DNA of 64,000 nt from Pannonibacter carbonis (GTDB taxonomy: Bacteria > Pseudomonadota > Alphaproteobacteria > Rhizobiales > Stappiaceae). Below, one piece after another: positions 28,737 through 37,869 of the stretch; the stretch's first letter is position 1; each line of letters opens with the position of its first letter. Where the stretch lies: positions 27,617 through 91,616 of the forward strand of contig NZ_PUDR01000016.1 in the NCBI RefSeq assembly GCF_003012935.1, written 5' to 3'. The translations under genes were made by a program, and so were the position numbers. The notes below the pieces were generated by a model. It was not told the DNA's origin. It worked only from the letters and a program-made list of their open reading frames with translations, and searched no databases.

Positions 28737-29222
28737 TCACTCCGCCCGCGGCTTCTCCACCGGAATATACCCCAGCGGCAGTTCGGTCGTGTACTTGATC
28801 TGCTCCATGGCGAAGGTCGTCGACACGTCGGTGATGTCGATCTTTGCAATCAGCCGCTTGTAGAAGGCGTCATAGGCGGCAATATCCGGCACGGTAACGC
28901 GCAGCAGATAATCCACTTGGCCAGCCATGCGGTAGAATTCCACCACCTCGGGAAATTCGCGGATCACGTCGGCAAATTTCCGCAACCAGTCTTCCGTGTG
29001 CTGATTGGTGGTGATGGCAACGAAGGCCGTCACATTGACATTGACCTTCACCGGATCGAGCAAGGCCACCCGTCCGGTGATGACGCCGTCCTCTTCCATC
29101 TTCTGGATGCGGCGCCAGCAGGGCGTCGTCGACAGCCCGACGCGGCGGCCGATCTCGGCCACAGGGATGGTGCAATCTTCCTGCAGGATGGACAGGATGC
29201 GCCGGTCGATACGGTCAATCAT
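28737..29222 (-). CDS. Lrp/AsnC-family transcriptional regulator
   Basis: 161 residues. N-terminal HTH (DRIDRRILSILQEDCTIPVA, IGRRVGLSTTPCWRRIQKME) and C-terminal RAM/AsnC ligand-binding domain (RVTVPDIAAYDAFYKRLI). Such proteins form octamers and sense amino acids. The importer operon converges on it, so the target is not obvious from position. It is one of two Lrp-type regulators in the window. Confidence 0.92.
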   Translation of the reverse strand: MIDRIDRRILSILQEDCTIPVAEIGRRVGLSTTPCWRRIQKMEEDGVITGRVALLDPVKVNVNVTAFVAITTNQHTEDWLRKFADVIREFPEVVEFYRMAGQVDYLLRVTVPDIAAYDAFYKRLIAKIDITDVSTTFAMEQIKYTTELPLGYIPVEKPRAE

Positions 29223-29371
29223 GATGGGTCTCTTCGCGGGTCTGCTTTGGATGGGTCTGCAATCAGGACACCACAGAAGCCTTAGAATTCTGTTTCCCGC
29301 AAGACCCGATCCACGCCAACGCCTTCTGCGTCAGCGAATAAACGCCCCGGCGAACAGAACCACTTTGCGCA

Positions 29372-30082
29372 CTAGCTGCCCAGCCGGGCGGACACCTGCG
29401 CCTTGAGGAACGGCAGCAGCTCGGCCTCGAACCAGGGATGCCGCTTCAGCCAGGCATTGTTGCGCCAGGAGGGATGCGGCAGGGGCAGCACGGCAGGCCC
29501 ACCCCGGGCCGCCGTCTCTGCCACGATCTCCCGCCAGTCCGCAACCGTCTGCGTCAGTCCGGATCGCCGCAACGGCCCCAGATGATAGACTTGCGCATAC
29601 TGGCCAATCGCCAGCACAAGTTCGACCTGCGGCATCGCCGCCATGATCCGGTCATGCCAGGTCATCCGGCACTCCCGTCGCGGCGGCAGGTCGCTGCCCT
29701 TGGCATCAAGCCCCGGAAAGCACAGGCCCATCGGCAGGATGGCAACCCGGGACGGGTCGTAAAAAGTGGCAGCGTCAATCCCCATCCAGTCGCGCAACCG
29801 GTCGCCGGAGGGATCAGTGAAGGGCAGACCGGAGGCATGAACCCGCGTTCCCGGCGCCTGCCCGGCAATCAGCAGACGCGCCGTATCGGACAGACGGGCG
29901 ACGGGTCTTGGCGCATGCGGCAGGCTTTTGCCCAGCGGTGCGTCAACACAGATCCGGCAGGCATTGGCCCCCTCCGCCAGCCCGGCCAAAGCACCCTGAC
30001 CGACAACCCCAACCAAGGGATCCGCCCCCTGACCCAATGCGGCCCCGGCCCCTCCAATCAGGCTTTTCCCTTTGTTAACCAA
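29372..30082 (-). CDS. Uracil-DNA glycosylase superfamily protein
   Basis: 236 residues. The central part has the UDG motifs GQAPGTRVHASGLPFTDPSG (motif 1 region) and LPLPHPSWRNN (motif 2 region), with a Cys-containing ACRICVDAPLG near residue 42 that recalls the N-terminal part of family 4/5-like enzymes; the four-Cys Fe-S set is not complete. It probably removes uracil or related bases from DNA. The first 35 residues (Gly/Ala-rich) may not be translated, as homologues usually start near the ACRIC segment. Confidence 0.8.
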   Translation of the reverse strand: MVNKGKSLIGGAGAALGQGADPLVGVVGQGALAGLAEGANACRICVDAPLGKSLPHAPRPVARLSDTARLLIAGQAPGTRVHASGLPFTDPSGDRLRDWMGIDAATFYDPSRVAILPMGLCFPGLDAKGSDLPPRRECRMTWHDRIMAAMPQVELVLAIGQYAQVYHLGPLRRSGLTQTVADWREIVAETAARGGPAVLPLPHPSWRNNAWLKRHPWFEAELLPFLKAQVSARLGS

Positions 30083-30175
30083 GTCCTTGAGCCGCTTCTT
30101 AAGAGTTGATGAGCGAGAACACTCGAACGGGATTCATTCCGTCAATCAAGTCAAAACCGTAAGGTCGGAAGTGGC

Positions 30176-31729
30176 ATGGGCCAGGAGCCGCGCACAAAAG
30201 GCGACGACAGGACGGCCATCAACCGCGAGCGCGCCCAGCGCCGGCGGGAGGTGGCGCGGACCGTGCGCAGCGTGCGCGAGCGCCTGTCCACGCATGAGGG
30301 CGCGCAACCGGATTTTGACACCGAACTGCTGATGCTGTTCGCCAAGGCGCGCACCAGCGCTGCCTTTGCCGTGCCGATGTTCCTGATCATCATCGCCAGC
30401 ATCTCCTTCATCTGGATGGAGCCGGTGCTGGTCGGCGCATGGCTGCTGTTCACCTTCAGCATCTGGATGCTGACTGTCACGACCTGCCGCCGCTTCGAGA
30501 AGCTGCCGGTGAACGAGCGGACCAGCCATCCATGGCGGCGCCAGTTCACCATAGGCGATTTTCTTTATGGCCTGTGCTGGGCCTCGTTCTTCCTGCTGCC
30601 CGCCTCGTCGGCGACGACGGAAGGGTTCGAGGTGTTCCAGTTCGCCACCATGCTCATCGTCATCGCCATGTCGACGATGCAATCCTCCACCCTGCCCCGC
30701 GCACTGCTGGCCTGCACCTTGCCGCTGACACTGGCAATCGCCACCACGCTGATGCAGCGCCATGCACCGCTGCATTATGCCATGGCCGCGATGGCGGTGG
30801 GGGCACAAGGCTTCTTCCTCGTCCTTGGCAACCAGCTCCTCAACGCGTCGCTGACCATGCTCGCCTACCGGGCCGAGAAGGATCACCTGATCGCCGAACT
30901 GGAACAGGCCAACGCGGTTTCGGACGAAAGCCGCCGCCGCGCCGAAGAGGCCAACCTTGCCAAGTCCCGCTTCCTCGCCACCATGAGCCATGAGCTGCGC
31001 ACGCCGCTCAACGCCATTCTTGGCTTCTCCGAGATCATGAAGGACGAGGTCATGGGGCCGATGGGCAACAAGATCTACCGGGGCTATGCCGGCGACATCC
31101 ACGGTTCCGGCCAGCATCTGCTCAATCTCATCAACGAGATCCTCGACCTCTCCCGCATCGAGGCCGGCAAGTACGAGCTGAACGAGGAAGCCGTTGCCCT
31201 GATGGAGATCGTCGAGGACTGCCAGTCGATGATGCAGGTCCGGGCCAAGGCCAAGGGCATCGCCATCCGCGAGAGCCATGAGGAAGGGCTCGCCCGCATC
31301 TGGGCGGACGAGCGCGCCATCCGCCAGGTGATCCTCAACCTTCTGTCCAATGCAGTGAAGTTCACCCCCTCCAATGGCGAAGTGCTGATCCGCATCGGCT
31401 CGACGGCCGATGGCGGCCAGTATGTCTCGATCAAGGACAATGGCCCCGGCATTCCCGAGGAGGAGATCCCGATCGTGTTGCAGGCCTTCGGTCAGGGCTC
31501 GATGGCGATCAAGAGCGCGGAGCCCGGCACCGGGCTTGGCCTGTCCATCGTTCAGGCGCTGGTGTCACAGCATGGCGGCACGTTCGAGCTGAAGTCGCGC
31601 CTGCGTGAAGGCACGGAAGTCACAGTCACCTTGCCCTCCGCCCGTGTGCTGACCGTGCTGCCGGTCTACCCGGACGAGGTCTACACCCTGCCGGCACGCA
31701 AGCTTCCCCTGCGCCGCAAGGCGTCCTGA
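30176..31729 (+). CDS. Membrane histidine kinase of the PleC/DivJ/PdhS type
   Basis: 517 residues. A basic N-terminus, then about six membrane helices (residues 60-225), a coiled coil (LIAELEQANAVSDESRRRAE), the H-box KSRFLATMSHELRTPLNAIL with phospho-accepting His, and the ATPase domain with N box (NLLSNAVKF), DNGPGIPEE and GTGLGLSIV. The dimerisation helix pattern GFSEIMKDEVMGPMGNKIYR is that of the PleC/DivJ/PdhS kinases, which act on the single-domain regulator DivK in the alphaproteobacterial cell cycle. This assignment rests on family resemblance. No response regulator gene is adjacent. Confidence 0.85.
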   Translation: MGQEPRTKGDDRTAINRERAQRRREVARTVRSVRERLSTHEGAQPDFDTELLMLFAKARTSAAFAVPMFLIIIASISFIWMEPVLVGAWLLFTFSIWMLTVTTCRRFEKLPVNERTSHPWRRQFTIGDFLYGLCWASFFLLPASSATTEGFEVFQFATMLIVIAMSTMQSSTLPRALLACTLPLTLAIATTLMQRHAPLHYAMAAMAVGAQGFFLVLGNQLLNASLTMLAYRAEKDHLIAELEQANAVSDESRRRAEEANLAKSRFLATMSHELRTPLNAILGFSEIMKDEVMGPMGNKIYRGYAGDIHGSGQHLLNLINEILDLSRIEAGKYELNEEAVALMEIVEDCQSMMQVRAKAKGIAIRESHEEGLARIWADERAIRQVILNLLSNAVKFTPSNGEVLIRIGSTADGGQYVSIKDNGPGIPEEEIPIVLQAFGQGSMAIKSAEPGTGLGLSIVQALVSQHGGTFELKSRLREGTEVTVTLPSARVLTVLPVYPDEVYTLPARKLPLRRKAS

Positions 31730-31738
31730 CCGTTCGAG

Positions 31739-31773
31739 GTTTCAGGTTTCAGGCATCAGGCATCAGGCCTCAG
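31739..31773. repeat. Five tandem 7-bp repeats across the dusA stop codon
   Basis: GTTTCAG, GTTTCAG, GCATCAG, GCATCAG, GCCTCAG in direct succession. The dusA stop codon (31763-31765) lies inside the array, so a change in copy number would alter the DusA C-terminus. Confidence 0.8.
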
Positions 31774-32830
31774 CGACAGCCTCGCCGCCCTGCCGGGCGT
31801 CGGCAAGTTCCGCCGCCCGCGCCGCTGCCTGGTCCATGGCGTTCAGCGCCTCAAAAAGCACGGAGATCCCGGCCCCCGGCTTCACGCCCTCGACAGTCAG
31901 GATGCGCCGGAACAGCCTTGCGCCGGGCACCGCGGTGAAGGCACCCAGCATATGGCGGGTGATATGGGCAAGCCGCACGCCGCGAGCCAGTTCCGCCTCG
32001 ATATAGGGCACATAGGCCTCGATGGCCGCGCGCGGGCTCACATCCGCGGTCGTCTCGCCGTAGATCCGCCGGTCGACAGCGCCCATCAGCGCCGGATCGT
32101 GATAGGCGGCCCGGCCCAGCATCACCCCGTCCAGCCCCTGCATCACGGCCATCGCCTCGTCCAGCGTCGCGATGCCGCCGTTGATGCCAATGAACAGGCC
32201 CGGCAGCCGTGCCTTCAGCCGGTGCACCCGGCCATAGTCGAGCGGCGGGATATCGCGGTTTTCCTTGGGGCTGAGGCCCTGCAGCCAGGCCTTGCGCGCA
32301 TGCACCCACAGGGCATCGACCCCAGCGTCCACCACCCGGTCGGCCAGCCGGTCCAGCGCCTCCTCCGGGTCCTGCTCGTCAACGCCGATGCGGCACTTGA
32401 CGGTGACGGGCATGCGCACCGCTGCCTTCATCGCCGCAACGCCCTCGGCCACCAGTTCCGGCTCCAGCATCAGGCAGGCGCCAAACCGTCCGGACTGCAC
32501 CCGGTCGGACGGGCAGCCGACATTCAGGTTGATCTCGTCATAGCCCCAGTCCTCGGCGATCTTCGCCGCTTCCGCCAGCTCACGCGGATCCGATCCGCCC
32601 AGCTGACAGGCCACCGGATGCTCGCCGGCGCTGAAGCCCAGGAGCTTCTCCCGGTCGCCATGGATCACCGCCCCGGTCGTCACCATCTCGGTATAGAGCA
32701 GCGCCCTGGCCGAAAACTGCCGGTGGAACATGCGACAATGCCGGTCCGTCCAGTCCATCATGGGGGCGACGGCGAAGACGGGGGCCGCGTAGAGACTGCC
32801 ATCCTTCTGTTTCTCAGTGCCTTGCGACAC
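31763..32830 (-). CDS. dusA: tRNA-dihydrouridine(20/20a) synthase DusA
   Basis: 355 residues. FMN-dependent TIM-barrel: APMMDWTDRHCRMFHRQFS at the N-terminus (typical of DusA rather than DusB/C), the catalytic Cys in NVGCPSDRVQSGRFGACLM, VKCRIGVDEQDP and DGVMLGRAAYHDP. It reduces U20/U20a in the tRNA D-loop with NADPH. It is transcribed alone. The C-terminal end runs into a heptamer repeat array. Confidence 0.94.
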   Translation of the reverse strand: MSQGTEKQKDGSLYAAPVFAVAPMMDWTDRHCRMFHRQFSARALLYTEMVTTGAVIHGDREKLLGFSAGEHPVACQLGGSDPRELAEAAKIAEDWGYDEINLNVGCPSDRVQSGRFGACLMLEPELVAEGVAAMKAAVRMPVTVKCRIGVDEQDPEEALDRLADRVVDAGVDALWVHARKAWLQGLSPKENRDIPPLDYGRVHRLKARLPGLFIGINGGIATLDEAMAVMQGLDGVMLGRAAYHDPALMGAVDRRIYGETTADVSPRAAIEAYVPYIEAELARGVRLAHITRHMLGAFTAVPGARLFRRILTVEGVKPGAGISVLFEALNAMDQAAARAAELADARQGGEAVAEA

Positions 32831-32977
32831 GGCTTGTCTCCGTCTTTCTCAAATATGCCCGCAGCAAATCGATCAGATCGCGCAACGGCTTCAACGGCAG
32901 AGAGGTCTGCCGGAACTGGTCGTGGTTATTTCGGAAGGGCGTGCCATATCACGGGACGGACCGTTTTGGTAGGCACC

Positions 32978-33008
32978 CCTTCCCCGCATGATCGTCACGG
33001 GGAAGGGA
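32978..33008. terminator. Hairpin between the P-type ATPase and dusA genes
   Basis: CCCTTCCCCG pairs with CGGGGAAGGG around an 11-base loop, 38 bp after the ATPase stop codon. No T-run on either strand, so terminator activity is uncertain. Confidence 0.45.
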
Positions 33009-33045
33009 AAGGGAGACACTGCGGCTCGCGTTTCGGCCCTCTGCC

Positions 33046-35670
33046 CTAGTGGCGAGCCTCACGCGGTCCAGCGTTCAGGCCAAGCCGGATCTGCTTCTCG
33101 ATCTCGATGATGGCAAAGAAGACCACGCCAATGCCGACGATCAGCATGCCGTCGAGGAAGGGAACCGGCTCGGTTCCAAGAACAAACTGCAAGGGCGGCA
33201 GATAGGTCACGGCGAACTGTGCGGCCGTGATGACGATGACGACCGTCCAGACAACGCGGGTGCCCTTTACCGCCGCCCAGGTCAGCGATGTCCCGTGCAT
33301 GTTGCGGATGAAGAACAGGTGGAAGATCTCCAGAACGATGATCGTGTTCATCGAAATGGTCTGCGCCATGGCGAGCGAGTGCCCCCTCGCCAGGGCAAAG
33401 TTGAACATCCCGAATACGGCGACGACGAACAGGATTCCGACAAGAACTATATGCCAGACGAGCGTGGCGGAGAGTAGCGGAGCATCCCGGCGGCGCGGTG
33501 GACGCGCCATGGTTCCGGCCTCGGTCGGCTCAAAGGCCAATGCAAGCCCGAGTGTCACTGTGCAAATCAGGTTGACCCACAGGATTTGAACTGGCGTGAT
33601 CGGCAGGGAAAGCCCGAGGAACAGGGCCAGGATAATCGGCAATGCCTCACCGACATTGGTTGGCAGGGTCCAGCTGATGACCTTCTTGAGGTTGTCCCAG
33701 ACGGTCCGCCCCTCGCGCACGGCTGCAGCAATCGAGGCGAAATTGTCGTCTGCAAGGACCAGATCCGACGCTTCCTTGGCCGCCTCCGAGCCTTTCAGGC
33801 CCATGGCAATGCCGGCGTCAGCCCGTTTCAGGGCCGGCGCGTCATTTACCCCGTCGCCGGTCATGGCAACGGACAGGCCCCGCGCCTGCAGGGCAGTGAC
33901 AAGCCGCAGCTTGTGCTCCGGGCTGGTGCGGGCAAACACATCCACATCGACGACTTCCATCGCCAGTTGCGCTTCATCGAGCTTGTCGAAATCCGCACCT
34001 GTCAGCACACGGTGCGTGTTCTCAAGCCCGATCTGCGCGGCGATGGCGGCGGCCGTGCCGGCGTGGTCTCCGGTGATCATCTTGACCCGGATCCCGGCCG
34101 CCCGGCATTCGGCGACGGCGGCAATAGCTTCCGGGCGTGGCGGGTCGATCAAGCCGACAAGCCCAAGGAATTCAAGTCCGCCATCCAGCGTCTGCCGGTC
34201 GATCTCCGGTTGAGCCTCGGCCCGCTCGGCCAATGCCAGCACCCGCAAGCCGCGGCGGGCCATCGCTTCGGCCCGGTCATGCCAGTGCGCCAGGTCAATA
34301 TCCCGGCACATGCGCAGCACCCGTTCCGGCGCACCCTTGACATGGGTGACCCGTCCGTCCGGCCCTTCAGCCAGCACCGCCATGTAACGGTGGCGGCTGT
34401 CAAAGGGAACGAGATCAAGCCGCCGGGCCGCGATGTCGCCTGCAGCCTTCCCGGCAAAGGCAAGCAAGGCACCTTCCATGGGATCGCCTTCCACGATCCA
34501 GTGGCCAGCCTTGTCGCGCAATGCTGCGTCATTGCACAGTGCTGCCGTGCGCGCGATGCGTGCAAGATCTCCAGCCGGGCTGATCTCGCCAGTTGGCGCA
34601 TAGCCCTCGCCTTTGACCTCGAACGCAGCTTCCGGTGTCTCGACGGCGACAACCACCATCTCGTTGCGGGTCAAGGTCCCGGTCTTGTCGGTGCAGATGA
34701 CCGACACGGACCCGATGGCTTCAATCGCCGGAAGGCGGCGCACGATGGCGTGTCGTTTCGCCATTGCCTGCACGCCGATGGCCAGGGTGATGGTCGTGAC
34801 CGCCGGCAATCCTTCCGGAATGGCGGCGACGGCAACACCGACCACAGCCATGAACAGGCCGGAGAACTCGAGACCGGCGAGGAAATAGCCCCAGGCCAGA
34901 AGGATCCCTGCAGCCAGCACGATCAGCAGCGACAACCATCTGGCAAAATGGTCCATCTGTTCGACCAACGGGGTGGTGAGCGTTTCGACGCCCGACAGCA
35001 ACCCGCCGATGCGGCCGATTTCCGTATCCGCGCCTGTGGCAACCACGAGACCACGCCCGGCGCCTTGCGTCACCAGGGTGCCCGACCACAGCATGGAGCG
35101 GCGGTCGCCGAGCGCAGCGTCCGGGGCCACCGGAGCCACCGTCTTGTCGACAGGAACGGACTCGCCCGTCAGGATCGCTTCCTGCGCGCTCAGCCCATGG
35201 GCATCGAGCAAGCGCAGGTCCGCCGGAACCTTGTCCCCTGCCTCGAGCAAGACCACATCACCGGGGACCAGATCCGCCCCGTCCACCGTGATCCTTTTGC
35301 CGTCACGCAAGACCGCTGCCTTGGGCGCAAGCATGCTCCGGATCGCTGCCATGGCGGCTTCCGCCTTGCCCTCCTGGATAAAGCCGATGATCGCATTGGC
35401 AACGACAACAGCCAGGATGACGCCGGTATCCACCCAATGCTGCAGAAGCGCCGTGACAAACGCAGAGCCCAGCAGCACATAGATCAGCACATTCTGGAAC
35501 TGGGCGAGCAGGCGAACCAGCGGCCCACGCCCCCGGCTTTCGGGCAAGCGGTTGGGGCCATACTCCTTCAGCCTGCGCTCAGCCTCGCCTGGCGACAAGC
35601 CATTGCGATCGGCGTCCAGCGTTTCCAGACAGGCCTCGGCCGGCTGGCTGTGGGGTGATTTCACGGTCAT
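33046..35670 (-). CDS. P-type cation-transporting ATPase (P2 type)
   Basis: 874 residues with full P-type ATPase order: cation_ATPase_N, E1-E2 actuator ([15 protein letters not shown]), the ion-site helix [13 protein letters not shown], phosphorylation site [11 protein letters not shown], nucleotide-binding region, hinge [20 protein letters not shown] and a C-terminal membrane domain. The sequence of TM4 is like Ca2+ pumps, but TM6 reads [18 protein letters not shown], lacking the Asp of true Ca2+ pumps, as in a bacterial subgroup of uncertain ion. It lies downstream of the antiporter gene (123 bp) on the same strand, within 2 kb of a Usp gene, suggesting an ion-homeostasis and stress group. 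Confidence 0.9.
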   Translation of the reverse strand: MTVKSPHSQPAEACLETLDADRNGLSPGEAERRLKEYGPNRLPESRGRGPLVRLLAQFQNVLIYVLLGSAFVTALLQHWVDTGVILAVVVANAIIGFIQEGKAEAAMAAIRSMLAPKAAVLRDGKRITVDGADLVPGDVVLLEAGDKVPADLRLLDAHGLSAQEAILTGESVPVDKTVAPVAPDAALGDRRSMLWSGTLVTQGAGRGLVVATGADTEIGRIGGLLSGVETLTTPLVEQMDHFARWLSLLIVLAAGILLAWGYFLAGLEFSGLFMAVVGVAVAAIPEGLPAVTTITLAIGVQAMAKRHAIVRRLPAIEAIGSVSVICTDKTGTLTRNEMVVVAVETPEAAFEVKGEGYAPTGEISPAGDLARIARTAALCNDAALRDKAGHWIVEGDPMEGALLAFAGKAAGDIAARRLDLVPFDSRHRYMAVLAEGPDGRVTHVKGAPERVLRMCRDIDLAHWHDRAEAMARRGLRVLALAERAEAQPEIDRQTLDGGLEFLGLVGLIDPPRPEAIAAVAECRAAGIRVKMITGDHAGTAAAIAAQIGLENTHRVLTGADFDKLDEAQLAMEVVDVDVFARTSPEHKLRLVTALQARGLSVAMTGDGVNDAPALKRADAGIAMGLKGSEAAKEASDLVLADDNFASIAAAVREGRTVWDNLKKVISWTLPTNVGEALPIILALFLGLSLPITPVQILWVNLICTVTLGLALAFEPTEAGTMARPPRRRDAPLLSATLVWHIVLVGILFVVAVFGMFNFALARGHSLAMAQTISMNTIIVLEIFHLFFIRNMHGTSLTWAAVKGTRVVWTVVIVITAAQFAVTYLPPLQFVLGTEPVPFLDGMLIVGIGVVFFAIIEIEKQIRLGLNAGPREARH

Positions 35671-35793
35671 GGGATAAGCCTCATCTTGACTGGCAGCGGC
35701 CGGGCATCATCGGCGCTGTTACGGTGACAGGGGCGGACACCTTGATCCGGTATCTCGAGCGTTGGATTGGGACTTGTGGTGAAGTCTTGCGGA

Positions 35794-37503
35794 TCAGGCG
35801 GTCGCTCGGCCCTCCGCTGCTATTTCGGGGATCTGCGTCCGTTCTTCTGCCGCGGCACCGCACAGAAGCTCCACAGCCCGGTCGGCTGCATCCTGGAACG
35901 GCTCGAGCACCATGTCGGCGCCGGACCCGACAAGGTTGCCGGTGTCCTCGGACGAGTGGGATGTCACAGCGATGCGTCCCTTGAACCCGCCGGCGCGGGT
36001 CAGCTGAATGAGGGTCCGCCGGGTGTCCTCGTGACTGAGGCCGGTCGGATGGATCGGCACCGTCGAAACGGCCCAACTGGCTCCGCGCAACGGCAGTTCG
36101 GCCACAAACTCAGGGTCGGTCGCATCGCCGAATTCAGCCTCGATGCCCAACTCTCGCCAGCGCTGCACCGCCTGCGGATTGAAATCGACGCCCAGTACAC
36201 GGATGCCACGCTTGTGCAACCGCATGCCTATGGCCGTCCCGAAGCGGCCGAGGCCGAAAATGATGACCTTGAAGCTGTCGCTCCTGTGAGCCCCGGCATC
36301 GGACGGCTCGCGCGTCATAGTCCGGCGCTCGAAAACACCAAGATACGGCTCAAACAGGGCATAGAGCTGGTGCGAATAGGTGATCATGTAGGTCGAGGCC
36401 GCGATTGTCACGAGGCCGACCATCGTCACCAGTCCGAGCGCTTCGTCCGCCACATGGCCGAGTGACACGCCCATGGCAATGAAGATCAGCGAGAACTCGC
36501 TGATCTGGGCTACAGTCAGCCCCGCCAATAATCCCGTCCGCTTGCTGTAGCCCATGGCCCCCATGATCGCGAGCACGATCAGGGGATTGCCGACCAGCAC
36601 GAAAAGCGAGAACACGATTGCGCCGGTCACGTGGTTGCCTAGCAGCGACAGATCGAGGGTCGCCCCGAGTGCAATGAAGAAAAACAGGAGCAGGAAGTCC
36701 CGCAGCGGTGCAAGCCGGGCTGCAATGGTTTCCCGGTAAGACGTCGAGGCCAGCGCCACACCGGCAAGCAGTCCACCCACTTCCTTGCCCAGGCCGACCA
36801 GATCCCCGATGGCAGCAAACATCGCGGCCAGGGCCAGGGCGAATATCACCAGCAGTTCCGGTGCCCGGGCCAGGCGTTCCGTCAAGGGATTGGCGAGGTA
36901 ACGGACAAAGAGAACGACGGCGGCCACCATCGCCAGGCCGGCCATCATCACCGTCAGGACAGAGCCCTGCCCATGCCCGCCTTCGGCACCCGAGCCGATG
37001 CCGATGGCCGACAGGACAATCATCGCGAACACCACGAACAGGTCCTGCACAATCAAGAAGCCAAGCGCGATCTGCCCGTGCAGGGCGTCGATCTCGCGCT
37101 TGTCTGAGAGCAGCTTCACGATGATGATCGTGGATGAAAATGTCAGGGCAACAGCCACATAGAGGCTGGTGACATGCCCCAGCCCAAGGGCGAGGCCGAT
37201 CAGATAACCGAAGAATGCTGTGAACAGGACCTGCCCCAGTCCCGTCATGACCGAGACCACACCCAGTGACCGGATCAGCTTCACATCCAGCTTGATGCCG
37301 ACCAGAAACAGCAGCACCGCAATGCCGAGTTCCGACAGGAGGCTGATCTGCTCATCGGAATGTACGATGTCGAGTGCGGAAGGGCCGGCAACAAGGCCAA
37401 CGGCAATGAAACTGACGATCAGGGGCTGCCGCAACACAATGCCGACGAGGCCAATGCCCGTCGCCATGACCAGAAGCAACGCGATCTCGGCAAAAGCAGT
37501 CAT
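35794..37503 (-). CDS. Monovalent cation:proton antiporter, Kef/CPA2 type with TrkA-N domain
   Basis: 569 residues. About 12 membrane helices in a Na_H_exchanger fold (GLGKEVGGLLAGVALAS), then a soluble TrkA-N/RCK Rossmann domain beginning IFGLGRFGTAIGMRLHKRG. KefB/KefC-like proteins release K+ in exchange for H+ in response to ligands at the RCK domain. The final 30 residues are acidic and Ala-rich. Its start overlaps the end of the small HTH gene by 4 bp (37500-37503), so both are read from one message. Confidence 0.9.
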   Translation of the reverse strand: MTAFAEIALLLVMATGIGLVGIVLRQPLIVSFIAVGLVAGPSALDIVHSDEQISLLSELGIAVLLFLVGIKLDVKLIRSLGVVSVMTGLGQVLFTAFFGYLIGLALGLGHVTSLYVAVALTFSSTIIIVKLLSDKREIDALHGQIALGFLIVQDLFVVFAMIVLSAIGIGSGAEGGHGQGSVLTVMMAGLAMVAAVVLFVRYLANPLTERLARAPELLVIFALALAAMFAAIGDLVGLGKEVGGLLAGVALASTSYRETIAARLAPLRDFLLLFFFIALGATLDLSLLGNHVTGAIVFSLFVLVGNPLIVLAIMGAMGYSKRTGLLAGLTVAQISEFSLIFIAMGVSLGHVADEALGLVTMVGLVTIAASTYMITYSHQLYALFEPYLGVFERRTMTREPSDAGAHRSDSFKVIIFGLGRFGTAIGMRLHKRGIRVLGVDFNPQAVQRWRELGIEAEFGDATDPEFVAELPLRGASWAVSTVPIHPTGLSHEDTRRTLIQLTRAGGFKGRIAVTSHSSEDTGNLVGSGADMVLEPFQDAADRAVELLCGAAAEERTQIPEIAAEGRATA

Positions 37504-37727
37504 GCGTCATGGTCCTTGATGCGCAGCGCCTCGCCGCTTCCGGCGAGCCTTGGCACCGTTTCATGACGGCGCAAAAACAGATCGAGGTCGCAGTCGGCGA
37601 TCCGCCACCCTTTGCCGATATCGATGGCGCGCAGGTCTCCCGTCTTGATCCAGTGACGGACCGTCGCCTCGGCAATCTGCAACCGGTCCGCCACGTCCTT
37701 TACCGTCTGATATCTGTCGCTTGGCAT
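37500..37727 (-). CDS. Small MerR-like/excisionase-family helix-turn-helix protein
   Basis: 75 residues. Residues 5-55 form a winged-helix/excisionase motif (TVKDVADRLQIAEATVRHWI, KGWRIADCDLDLFLRRHE). This is the excisionase-type DNA-binding fold also used by ordinary small regulators; no phage or integrase is nearby, so it is more likely a local regulator. It heads the antiporter message (4-bp overlap) and is divergent from uspA, with the FNR/FixK-type box at 37785 in between. Confidence 0.85.
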   Translation of the reverse strand: MPSDRYQTVKDVADRLQIAEATVRHWIKTGDLRAIDIGKGWRIADCDLDLFLRRHETVPRLAGSGEALRIKDHDA

Positions 37728-37784
37728 CGCCGAACGCTCCTGACCTCACTTTTGTGAAGCATAGCGACGTTTGGCATCTGTTGA

Positions 37785-37798
37785 TTGAGCTGGATCAA
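37785..37798. promoter_or_regulatory. FNR/FixK-type box between the HTH-antiporter and uspA genes
   Basis: TTGAGCTGGATCAA: fits TTGA-N6-TCAA exactly and TTGAT-N4-ATCAA with one mismatch. It lies 72 bp before the uspA start codon and 58 bp before the HTH gene start on the other strand, so it could serve either direction. FNR/FixK proteins act under low oxygen. Confidence 0.7.
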
Positions 37799-37869
37799 TT
37801 CACCTCAGGTTGATGCGTGTTTGGATCAACAAGACGAGACATAAACTGCGGGAACGGAGACACGGACCA

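Noticed and set aside
30083..30175. CtrA-binding site before the histidine kinase gene
   Set aside because: A TTAACC half-site is present, but the second half at the required spacing is missing.
35742..35755. FNR/FixK box before the P-type ATPase gene
   Set aside because: TTGATCCGG is a good left half, but the right half reads TATCT instead of ATCAA.
37500..37727. Phage excisionase suggesting an integrated element
   Set aside because: No integrase, attachment-site repeats or phage genes nearby; the gene is coupled to an antiporter gene.
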